Positions 53,401 through 63,334 of a stretch of 64,000 nt of DNA are shown here, in pieces. Origin of the DNA: Owenia fusiformis (lineage: Eukaryota > Annelida > Polychaeta > Sabellida > Oweniidae); NCBI GenBank assembly GCA_903813345.2, contig CAIIXF020000004.1, positions 188,001-252,000 on the forward strand, written 5' to 3'. The notes below the pieces were generated by a model. That model had not been told where the DNA came from, ran no database searches, and saw only the letters and a list, made by a program, of their open reading frames with translations. The translations under genes and the position numbers were made by a program. Numbering within the stretch: position 1 is the stretch's first letter; each line of letters starts with the position of its first letter.

Positions 53401-53528
53401 TTTTTCCGCTATAGCGATTTAGTCAAGATGGCCGCTTGAAAAAATTTCCTTCAGTTTTATTTTGTGATTAAATATCCTGCGAAGTAGACCAATTTATGAA
53501 ATAGGACTACGTGTAAAGATCAATGAAG
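53401..53528 (+). promoter_or_regulatory. Probable TRAPPC1 promoter and 5' UTR exon
   Basis: CAAGATGGCCGC at 53424-53435 is a consensus YY1 element as found at many housekeeping starts. About 100 bp on, ATCAATGAAG/GTGAGT at 53528/53529 is a good 5' splice site, while the coding start lies behind an acceptor at 55030. A 5' UTR exon ending at 53528 is therefore likely (inference). The position between two divergent genes suggests a shared promoter region. Confidence 0.5.
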
Positions 53529-55029
53529 GTGAGTTTATGTTTACATCAATAAAACTAAGACGGCTGGGCAATTTAAGGCAAATTCAAAACAACAAAGAGT
53601 GTCTTATTTATATTGTATGGCCACACTCAGTGGCCATAGACATGTAGAATATGGTAAACTTTACTGTGTCCTTGGTTATTTTTGACTCAGAATTTTCTGA
53701 ACCTGCTGAACTGAGATTTCTACAACAACGAAAACTAAAACAACAAAATAATAAATAAATCACACTAAACTGTTGTAAAAGATCATTGTAACTTACTTCG
53801 ATTAAAGTCTACAAAAGTCCAAACAGGTTAAAATAGGTATAATAACAAATAAAAACAAATAATATTCTTACTTTCAAATTTTCAAAATTTCAGACGCATG
53901 CGCAGAGTCTATATAGTTCCAAATTTATACGCCGCACCTTGAAACTTGATTGTTCACAAAAACAAGAACAATGTAGTATATTGATTTGATATCGTTTACT
54001 TATTCAACAAATCTTTCTTCTGATTTGTAGTAGGAATCATCTCAATTTAAGTATCGATATGGAGCTACTTTGAGAACTATATTCTTGAGTAGCTTAAAGT
54101 ACTTCCGGTGTTGTTAGGCTCCAAAAATTTTGTAAAAATATTATTTTCTACAATTTTCATGTTTAAGGTGTGTATTAGATGTATAAAGATGACATGCATG
54201 TCAAAATAATTTATGTTGTAATTGGGGTTATGTAGCACACTGAAGCTAAACATAGAATTTAGAAGGCTTCATGTATTTTTTTTAGAAAATTCTTTTCCTG
54301 ACTCTGATTTTTTATTTTATTTAAAATTTTACTTAGCTTAGATCTACCTACCATGGGCTTTCAAGAGAAGGATATGCAACTCTTACGCGAGTCTCTAGCC
54401 AATTCTTGGCTAGAAGCTATTCCATCTGGAACACCGTGAACTATTGCAAAATTCACAGGCCTTGGAAGATTTAGATCCTCCCAGTCACTGTAGTGCATGT
54501 ATGTATCCAACAGACTGAATATAATATTCAGTCTGAATTTATTCAGACGAAGGATACAGTCTCCCAGTATAATGTTAAAAAAGTGAGTTGGAGGGGGATG
54601 AACTCTTGTTCCTGTGTCTGTGGTAAAATTTCTAGCCGGAGTTCAATAAATTTAAGTAATATTCTAAACACAGTCATGTTATATTTCATGAATCGAAATG
54701 GAACTAGCTGGGATCTTGATGAAATATTGCATGATTTCGTCAGGATTTCATCTAAAATTAAAACAAACAGCTCCAAGAAAAATGGATTTATTAGAAAACT
54801 GGACGAAATGTTGTTAACGTCTGGCATTAGTAACTGGCTGTAAATTCTTAGTTAGCGATCCAGAAGATGTGAATACATTGATCACTTTTAAGAATGTTGG
54901 CTCCAAATTCTTTTTCAATTTGGGTTTTTAGAGCCAAATCTATTTCAAGGCCCACCTTAGCTACATGATAAGCTGACTTTTCCATGTCTATAGCAACATA
55001 TTTCTATTATCATTTTGTATATTTTGCAG

Positions 55030-58000
55030 TAAGATGACAATATTCAACCTTTACATATTTGACCGCAATGGAACATGTCTTTACTACACAGAGTGGAACA
55101 GAAGGAACCAGTCTGGCATTTCTAAAGAAGAGGTAGGTACATTTAAAGTTAACATCCTTAATGCTTGATGTACAAAGATGGGCCAAGCTACATGTAGTAT
55201 GTCTTTTAGCTAACATACTTAATGCTATACAAAGATGGGCCAAGCTACATGTATTGTAGCTAACATCCTTAATGCTATACAAAGATGGGCCAAGCTACAT
55301 GTAATATGTCTTGTAGCTAACATCCTTAATCTGTGCTTTCATTAACGCCGTCCCATAATGGAGAGGACCTGGTTTTTACTATAGGGACCCCAAACAATGA
55401 AAATGAGGGGTCACTTGGACGCAGTGCAGGTCATATCAAAAAAATTAACTCTGGATGAATGTATTGATAAAGATCTTACTTTCAGTCTTTTATTTGTTCA
55501 AAATCCGCTAAATAAACGAAGGATATTCTATTTCTAAAAGAAATAGAATTTTCTTTCGGAGTTTCTTTCCCGGAAGTTGATTTCCGATCAAAATAGTATG
55601 AGGTACGTGATTGGACAATCACTAGTAGTTGATTTCCGAGCGGTAATCGGTACGAGTCCTATGATTGGCCGAGATTATTAATCGCGCATGCGTCTTAATA
55701 ATTTTAACTAATCAAATTGCTGGATTTGCTGCGCATGCGCAAAAAACTGAACCAAAAAATGGAACCTCACGGAGATTGCTCCTAGTGAAACTCTGAGCGA
55801 TCAAAATCAATAGCAAATTGCTTTGAAATACGCGAAGAAAACTTGTATTTAATGGTTGAAAATTAGTTATCTCTTTCTAATGAAGGTATCTGCATCATTT
55901 AATGACCTACTAGACGTGTGTAGTACACTGATCTGGGCCAAAAAATAACAAAACTGATGCAAGCTTTTCATCAATTTTTTTCGTTCAGTGCAAAAATGTG
56001 ACTTGGAATTCCCGGAAACCCTTTTTCATGGGGACGCACTTTTTTGAGGGGGGACGCGATTTTGTAAAATCAATCCATCCCAGGGAAGCACTTTTGGACA
56101 AGCCTACTGAAAGCACTGTTAATGCTATACAAAGATGAGCCAAGTTACATGTATTGTAGCTAACATCCTTAATGCTATACAAAGATGGGCCAAGCTACAT
56201 GTAATATGTCTTGTAGCTAACATCCTTAATGCTTGCTATACAAAGATGGGCCAAGCTACATGTAATATGTATTGTAGCTAACATCCTTAATGCTATACAA
56301 AGATGGGCCAAGCTACATGTAATATGTCTTGTAGCTAACATCCTTAATGCTATACAAAGATGGGCCAAGCTACATGTAATATGTATTGTAGCTAACATCC
56401 TTAATGCTATACAAAGATGGGCCAAGCTACATGTAATATGTATTGTAGCTAACATCCTTAATGCTATACAAAGATGGGCAAGGCTACATCTAATATGTCT
56501 CGTAGCTAACATCTATAACCTTGTTAACACTACCTGAAATGATTTACATTAATTTATAAACATTTTGTGAGTTATTTTGAGTAGAGTATTAAATTTGTTG
56601 TAATTGTGTTTTCAGGAGTTCAAATTGATGTATGGAATGATTTTGTCCATCAAGTCTTTCTGCTCACGACTTTCTCCAACAGATTTGTATCCTTTGTACA
56701 AACACAGTGCAAAAAATTGGTGTGTAAAATTTTGTACTCATAAGAAAATCATTTTTAAAAACAATAACCAATCACTGTTCATTATTCATGGTCATATGAC
56801 TTTATCTAACCAATCACAGTTTATTATTCATGGTCATATGACTTTGTCTAACCAATCACAGTTCATTATTCATGGTCATATGACTTTATCTAACCAATCA
56901 CAGTTCATTATTCATGGTCATATGACTTTATCTAACCAGTCACAGTGCATATAGAGAATTAGTTGTTATAAATTTCCTTAACACTCCCTAGAAAGGATGG
57001 TTTCCTGAGCTACAGAACCAGCAAATATAAGCTGCATTTCTATGAGACTGCATCTGGTCTAAAGTTCATCCTAAACACAGACATCAACGCTGGAAACATG
57101 AGAGACAATATTCAGCAGATCTACAGTAATGTAAGACATACTTCCATCTAATTTTCACGTGTAATTTAATTTTGCACAATTCATGATGTTGGTAAAATCA
57201 GGAAGAATAATCATCTCGAAACTTCCCAATTAAATCCAAGGGAAATACAGGGTAAGCCAAAAAAGGTAACTCAAACAAATGTTAATAAATCAGTAATTGA
57301 GCATCAGTTTAAAGTAATATTTGGCACTGTCAAAGTTAGTTCAATGTTCTTTAGTTCTATCAAGTTTCATTAGTCTATTTAAAATGGTCGCAATTTTATG
57401 GCGATTTTACAAACCATGCTCAAAATTTTGGTCTCACCTCTGAAGACAAACTTTAACACATCAGGTAAAGCTGTTTTGACTACCAATCACAGATAATGTG
57501 TAATGGCTCTTGTTTTCCTTCTTATCTCTTATTTCAACTCCCTGATGCTTCTAGGGTTGTTTATGTAGACATAATCTTTGAAATATCTGAAAAAGAATAT
57601 TCCAAAAATTCTGGGAGTTCATATTGGGTCAATTTTGTATGTTTCGGCATTTGGAGCATGTTTCGTAAAATGGCCATAAAATCACGACTATGAGGAATAG
57701 ACCAATGAAACTCAGTAGAATGAATAACTGAACAAGGTTTAATTGCCTAGAATATGACTTCAAACGAATGGTGGATGACTGAGTTATTAACATTTGTTTG
57801 GGATACCTTTGTGGCTCACCCTATATGACCTTGATTAATGTACAGGGGGTCTAGAGAATATTAAGTTTACAATACTTGAGGATTCACAGAATCAGAATTA
57901 TGAAATTTAAGTTGTGAAATCTGCTGAAATAAAATAATAGCGAAATTGTGATTTCTCGAAATTTGTGAAATTAAATCATTTCAAAATATCCAGGGAGTAC

Positions 58001-58333
58001 AGTATACAATTTGAATAGTCCACAGATGTCAGCTATTACTTCACTCTCTTGTACAAGCATTTTTGTATGTTTGTATTTTCAGATATATGTTCAGAAGGTC
58101 ATATATCATTATATGATTTGTAAAGGTATACAATATAAATAGTATATCCCTAAAAGACATCAACTGTATTATCCCTAATAAACATTTCTGTCATGTACTT
58201 TCAGATATATGTGGAGAATGTGATTAAAAATCCAGAGTGCAAACTTGGCCAACAAATCACTTCAGAACTTTTCCAAACCAAATTAGACGATTACATCCGC
58301 TCTCTGCCACAATTTGCAACAAAACTGTCATGA
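55030..58333 (+). CDS. TRAPPC1: TRAPP complex subunit 1
   Basis: Coding exons 55034-55132, 56616-56686, 56992-57130 and 58205-58333 (phases 0, 2, 0) give 145 residues, the length I recall for the human protein. Recognisable blocks: [100 protein letters not shown]1 (yeast Bet5) is a longin-fold core subunit of the TRAPP tethering complexes that activate Rab1 at the ER-Golgi. A 4-base leader precedes the ATG in the exon (TTTTGCAG/TAAGATG). Introns are swollen with minisatellites and two transposons. Confidence 0.95.
55034..55132 (+). CDS. TRAPPC1: TRAPPC1 coding exon 1
   Basis: 33 codons, [13 protein letters not shown] to GISKEE, ending AGAG/GTAGGT. The next intron starts almost at once with the 59-bp minisatellite. 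Confidence 0.93.
55150..55330. repeat. 59-bp minisatellite, first part (3 copies)
   Basis: Units with AACATCCTTAATGCTATACA and AAGATGGGCCAAGCTACATG. The array is split by a 789-bp insertion and resumes at 56120. Confidence 0.92.
55331..56119. mobile_element. Non-autonomous DNA element, 789 bp, splitting the minisatellite
   Basis: It starts CTGTGCTTTCA and ends with the inverse of CAGTGCTTTCA. TTAAT flanks both sides (55326-55330, 56120-56124), and intact minisatellite units show it once. The duplication could also be read as 4-bp TTAA with a shifted end, so the superfamily (hAT-like end, or TTAA-specific) is open. The interior has a perfect NRF1-like TGCGCATGCGCA at about 55732. Confidence 0.7.
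56120..56515. repeat. 59-bp minisatellite, second part (about 7 copies)
   Basis: Continuation of the array at 55150 with highly similar units, ending in diverged copies near ATGTCTCGTAGCTAACATC. ORFs on both strands are repeat artefacts. Confidence 0.92.
56616..56686 (+). CDS. TRAPPC1: TRAPPC1 coding exon 2
   Basis: 71 nt, phase 0 to 2, [20 protein letters not shown] then PTD. Acceptor TGTTTTCAG, donor GTATCC (weaker). Confidence 0.92.
56765..56950. repeat. 37-bp minisatellite, 5 copies
   Basis: Units with ACCAATCACAGTTCATTATT and CATGGTCATATGAC, just inside TRAPPC1 intron 2. Related words form the array at 17610-17935 and appear singly near 58400, 60075 and 62640. Confidence 0.92.
56992..57130 (+). 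CDS. TRAPPC1: TRAPPC1 coding exon 3
   Basis: 139 nt, phase 2 to 0. [20 protein letters not shown] to [11 protein letters not shown]. Acceptor ACACTCCCTAG, donor GTAAGA. Confidence 0.93.
57248..57823. mobile_element. Mariner-type fold-back MITE, 576 bp, in TRAPPC1 intron 3
   Basis: Ends CAGGGTAAGCCAAAAAAGGT and, inverted, AGGGTGAGCCACAAAGGTA. TA flanks it (57246-57247, 57824-57825). Long inverted arms share CAAACAAATGTTAATAA and CATGCTC..AA..TT. One terminal base pair has changed (CCCTA for CCCTG). Confidence 0.8.
58070..58105 (+). repeat. Duplicated 3' splice site of TRAPPC1 exon 4
   Basis: TTTCAGATATATGTTCAGAAGG here mirrors the real junction TTTCAG/ATATATGTGGAGAATG at 58204/58205, about 120 bp upstream of it. 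Confidence 0.65.
58205..58333 (+). CDS. TRAPPC1: TRAPPC1 coding exon 4 (last)
   Basis: [20 protein letters not shown] to LPQFATKLS and TGA at 58331-58333. AATAAA at 58374-58379 is a likely polyadenylation signal. Confidence 0.93.
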   Translation: MYVENVIKNPECKLGQQITSELFQTKLDDYIRSLPQFATKLS

Positions 58334-58379
58334 TAATAGTGAAGAAAATATGTTTAGGACAATGGATATGGAAAATAAA

Positions 58380-60280
58380 ATGTATGAAAAATTAACTATG
58401 ATTGGTCATTTAGGTCATGTGACCAATTATAATGAATTCTGGTTGGTCAGATTGTTGCTGGTCATGAATAATTAACTCTAATTAGTGTCTATAGGACTAG
58501 AGTACATGAACATTCATTTGTGAATAGATTGCTGAGAAATGTGGTTAATGAGCTAATACAAGCCTAATAATGATGAAAATATAGGTTTTGGGCCGATATA
58601 AAGATGGCAACATTGGTACAATCCTAATTATGGCTTGTCGAAATTTTCCTATTAGGTATTCCATACCATGGGCTTTCTAATTGGAAGCCCCTGTCCATAC
58701 TAAGGAATTTAAAATTGTCAATGATCATTATTTTTAACAGCCCTCTGATTCTTTAAATCCGGGTCTATCGTCTATACCATATGATTCTTTTATATCCCTT
58801 CAAAGTGTATAAAAACGTGCAATATGTATAATGTTCCAGTATTGTGCTATGTATATTAAATGTAAATACAAGTACATGTATCAGTACGTATGTGAATATA
58901 TTGGAAACATGAAAAGAAACAAAACATCCTATATTAAAATTGTTAACTTTTAATTTAATCGTTCAAAAGTTGTTCATTGGTTTAAATAAAAGGGAAGCAG
59001 AGCTATCATATATATGTATAGAGGAAGCGTAAAGCTATGAATCATTTAAAAAACATGAACAAAAGATTTTGAAATTTTTTTTTAAAAAATGTTAAAAGAT
59101 TTGGGAATTTTTTTGAAAAACAATTTAAAAACTGTAATAATTTTTTTTTTGAAAAAATTCGAAACCATAGATTATCACACTTTTCAAACCATCGGATATC
59201 ATTTTTCAAACCATGGAATATCACTTTTAAGAATTGATATTCGATAGTTTAAAGTGATTTTTCGCTAAAATATCTTGATGCACATATGTGATATTCGATC
59301 TATATCCTTGCAACCATGGGATAATTATAGGATATCCTATGATTTTGAGGAATATCATTTTTATCTACGAGGTTATATTGATATCTGCACGAGAGAGCGA
59401 AGCCTGATTTCAATGGTTTCGCAGCCTAGTTAAATTGACAGATGAATTTACAATATGTGAAATGAAACAGATGCTGGCATTGAATCAAAACCATTGAACA
59501 GAAATGTGAATATATGAGTACAAAAAGCGAAGACCAAAGAGAATACGACAAAATACAAAAAGAGGCATTTAAGAACACGACCAGTCATCATGGCAAAATA
59601 ATTGATTTCTCTAAAAGTGTATATAACTGTCTGCTCGTATGTCATAAATTTAAACAGAAATTGTAGCCTTCGCGATTTATGAAATATATTTTAATGTTGA
59701 AAACAAAATATTTATCTAAATGTAATTAAAACTGCTTTAATCGTGCCCAACTTGCATTAAACTGTTTAGATACACCGGGGCCGGAAAATCCAGTTAGGCA
59801 GAATAAAGATAGTAAAGCATAATTTCTAAATAGCATACTGAAAAATTTGTCATTTTAGATGGCATGATCTAAATGACCACCATCACAATACCGATGCAGA
59901 GATGATAGTAATTCCAAACATGAAACATTGGTGTGGGCGATAATGTTAAAACAAGGGTTTCTCCAAAACTGCATAGAATTAGCTAATAAGCTAAACTAAT
60001 ATAATTTTTCTTTCAGATGACCAAATTTCAAAAATATTCCTTCATTACTGAAATGGGACACTCTGTACTAATGGACTGTGATTGGTCAGATTAAGTCAAC
60101 TGATTCATCATTTGCAAATATTCAAGAGACAAGTAACCGCTTCCGGGTAACCGCGCCACAACTGATCTATCCTGCAAGGCTAATATGGATAGAAAGAGTG
60201 AATTTGACTACTTAGCTAAACAATTCCTCCCTCACTCAGTGTTCACTTTAATGAACTAGTATGAGCCAAATACATGTACT
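58380..60280. other. Intergenic, TRAPPC1 to esterase
   Basis: No gene seen. 59040-59220 is A/T-rich simple sequence with repeated AACCAT..ATATCA words. TGTGATTGGTCAGATTAAGTC near 60070 belongs to the dispersed CCAATCACA family. Confidence 0.5.
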
Positions 60281-60291
60281 GTATTCCGGCT

Positions 60292-60356
60292 TGATAAGAG
60301 ATTTTCTGATAAAAAACGTTAATTTATGAGATCTTATCAAAGCCTTGCCCTTATCT
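60292..60356 (+). promoter_or_regulatory. Cluster of four GATA sites upstream of the esterase
   Basis: TGATAAG (60292), TGATAA (60307), TTATCA (60334) and TTATCT (60351) lie 40-105 bp before the start codon at 60397. GATA factors drive gut gene expression in many animals, which fits a secreted digestive esterase (inference). No TATA box is evident. Confidence 0.55.
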
Positions 60357-60396
60357 TGTGAAAAATTATCAACACTGTATCATTCCCAAACCAAAA

Positions 60397-61973
60397 ATGT
60401 ACAAGGCAACGTCGTTAATTTTTGCAGCAGCTCTCTTAGGGCTCGCTTTGGGCCAGTTGGAAGAATATGTCGTTGTTAACACTACTTTGGGTCAGGTTCG
60501 AGGGGAGGTCGAGGACTTCGTTGGCTGGTTCCCAACTGTGGGAGTTGAGAATATCATGACTGCTACAGAATGGGCAGGTATTCCTTACGCACAGCCACCA
60601 GTAGGTGATTTAAGATGGCAGCCGCCTGTAGTCATGGATCCATGGACTGGGGTAAGAGATGCTTTAGATTTCAATGTGATTTGCTACCAGAGAGACATCG
60701 ATTCGTATTATGGAGTGCCAGTTGAAATATCTGAAGATTGTTTGTATCTGAGCGTCTGGACGCCAGGTGACGCTGTCGATCCATCAAATTTGAACCTCAG
60801 CGTCATGTTCTATATCCATGGTGGAGCGTTCCAGTTGGGCACCGGAATGAACCCTCTCCAGTTTGGTGGTTACTTGGCCGCAGATCAGAACGTTGTGGTT
60901 GTCGGCTTCAACTACCGCCTAGGGGTAATGGGGTTCTTCTCCACCGAGGATGACACTGCTCCTGGTAACTACGGACTCATGGACATCATTGAAGCGTTGC
61001 GATGGACTAAAGCTAACATCCGGAACTTTGGAGGCAATCCTGACTCAATTACCATATTTGGACAATCGGCAGGTGGAGCTGCTGTTACATACCTTATGAC
61101 GTCACCCGCCGCAAATGGTTTGTTTAACAGAGCCATTAGCCAGAGTGGAGTCGCTACCATGTACTGGGCCCAATCACGTGATTACCTACGAGAGTTGTCA
61201 GCGACACTTGCAACTGAAATGAACTGTCCACCAGATAACTCCCCTGCCATGGTTACGTGTCTAAAAGGCAGGGATCCCTGGGAAGTAACTAACACATCTC
61301 TCAAAATAAACCTAGATATGCAATCGACCCGTGACGACACACAGAGCGTATTTGCGCCTAGAGTTGATGGCAACATTGTACCAGATGACCCACTTACGCT
61401 CGTCACCAATGGTCAGTTTCAACCAGTAGATTTTATGACAGGCATCACAAATCACGAGTCATGGCCGTATAGACACATGTGGTATATCATGATCCCTGGA
61501 ATCAGACGCTGGGTGGAGCGTGGGATTAATTCGGACGATTTTGACCACCTGACGGCACATTGGATGCGATTCCTTAACTACCCTGCCCGACGCACTGAGG
61601 TCTTGGCGGCTATAAAACAACAATATGATATTAATTTCGATGAAGACGTTGACAGCTTAGTTAGATCGGCGGGATACATCGACTTTCTTTCAGATTTTCA
61701 GTTTATCGCACATAACGACCGATACGCAAGATTATACTCTAGGAACGCTGGTTCAAGCAATGTCTATAATTACTACTTCTCGCCATTTGTCTCGCGAGAT
61801 CAGAGAGTCATCTGGGAGGCCACCGTGCCAAACTGGATCTACGCAACTCACGCTGATGACGTCGGTTTTGTATTTGGCAAGGCGAAATACACGATGGAAG
61901 ATCTCGTCACAACAGAAGAACGCTTACTAAGTGACGAAATGATGAGAACTTGGTCGAACTTTGCGAAAACAGG
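60397..61973 (+). CDS. Esterase exon 1
   Basis: 525 codons plus two bases. It contains the signal peptide and the full catalytic triad. The donor is ACAGG/GTATGAG. The open frame runs seven codons into the intron before a stop. Confidence 0.9.
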
Positions 61974-62311
61974 GTATGAGTCAAGTTCATAGTTTTATTT
62001 AAATGTTCTTTTAACCAACATGAGTTGCATAATGTTCTTCACAGAAGAAACAATGAAGTAGCCTAGTTATTTATTTTAACAACCATATGTGTTATTTCAG
62101 GAGCCCGGGGAGTTTGAACGACGTCGCATGGCCAGCGTTCACAGAGGCGAATCCCTCATATCTGGAGATTACTACACCTTTAGCCAACGTCCGGGTTATA
62201 GATTCATTCTACCCAGAGCGCATGAGTTTTTGGCGTGACCATGTCTGGCCTGTACTGGATCAACCGTCTGCTGACGATGGATCTGTTAAAATTATAACTA
62301 CTGTAGCGTAA
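60397..62311 (+). CDS. Secreted carboxylesterase, bile-salt-activated-lipase-like
   Basis: Exons 60397-61973 and 62101-62311 (phase 2) give 595 residues. The signal peptide MYKATSLIFAAALLGLALG is probably cut before QLEEY. It is an alpha/beta-hydrolase of the type-B carboxylesterase family: EDCLYLSVW, oxyanion-hole IHGGAF, nucleophile elbow GQSAG (Ser224), acid Glu354 (ITNHESW) and His485 (ATHADDVGFVFG), followed by WSNFAKTGSP. HADD..FVFG and the C-terminal layout are closest to CEL-type lipases, which hydrolyse cholesteryl, retinyl and acylglycerol esters. The usual GESAG is GQSAG here. I start at 60397 because it gives the signal peptide. AATAAA at 62494 is a plausible polyadenylation signal. 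Confidence 0.92.
62101..62311 (+). CDS. Esterase exon 2
   Basis: Acceptor GTTATTTCAG; SPGSLNDVAWPAFTEANPSY to VKIITTVA and TAA. It completes the family C-terminus (WPxFT...F..ERM.FW). Confidence 0.9.
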
Positions 62312-62808
62312 ACACCTGTTTAAATCGAATGCCTCTGGGACCGGGTGAAAGTGTTCGAATTAACAGCTGTTCACAATTTAAGTTGTTTTAATATCTGAGT
62401 CTATGAGAGATAACAAAATTAGGACAGAGAACAAGTGTTTGCTTCAAGAGGTGTTCGGATTCGAAAGGTGTTCAGATATACAGGTTTTAGTGTAATAAAT
62501 TACAAGCACCCGATGGCCTTATTCAGTTATATTAGGATAGACAGGGTGATGATTATAAACACATTGCAAAAGTAACCCGACTTTAATAATTAATATGATT
62601 GCCCTGATACATAATAGTATTGTGATCAAATCTGACAAAAATCACAGTTCATTATGCATTGCCATGTAATTATATCTGATCAATCACAGTAATATAAGCT
62701 AACTTTCACTCATATTCGATCATAACGTAATAACCCTAATTTTGAAGTGTAAATCTTTCGCAATGATCGAAAGGACTGCAAAGGGTGAGGAATTTACCAG
62801 ACTTAAGG

Positions 62809-63329
62809 CACTGGTGATCCACTCGATTACGCTGGCTACCAAAACGAAACAAAATGTCGGAACGTCGAAGGTATGATTTTTCTTTTTTCCTTATTTCACA
62901 CGTTGTAGGCAGAATCCCCACGACTTTTTTCTCACAAACGTATATCAGTATCATATGTTTTAGAAAATGTTCATGTTTGCGAAAAAATAGCTCAAGACAA
63001 CAAAATCGTCGATTTAATTCCTCACTTAAGTTACATAAACGGTTTTGGTTAAAAGTGCAGATCTTAACTGTTTTTCGAGAAATCGTTTATGTAACTTAAG
63101 TGAAGAATTAAATCGACGATTCTCTTGTCTTCTGAACTATTTGTTCGCACATTATGTACATTTTCTTAAACATATGATACTGATACACGTTTGTGTTAAA
63201 AAATGTCGTGGGAATTCTGCCTACAACGTGTGAAATAATTAAGAGAAAAATCGTACCTTCGACGTTCCGACATTTTGTTACCAAAACGAATCGTTTCGGT
63301 AACCAGCGTAATCGAGTGGATCACCAGTG
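62809..63329. mobile_element. Fold-back element with CAC ends, 521 bp, 5-bp target duplication
   Basis: It starts CACTGGTGATCCACTCGATT and ends with the inverse. TAAGG is duplicated on both sides (62804-62808, 63330-63334). The arms are near-complete inverted copies meeting near 63065 (AAATCGTCGATTTAATTCC and its inverse). No coding capacity. Confidence 0.9.
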
Positions 63330-63334
63330 TAAGG

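Noticed and set aside
55720-55750. NRF1 site as a TRAPPC1 promoter element
   Set aside because: The perfect TGCGCATGCGCA lies inside a 789-bp transposon in an intron, so it is not evidence for the gene's promoter.
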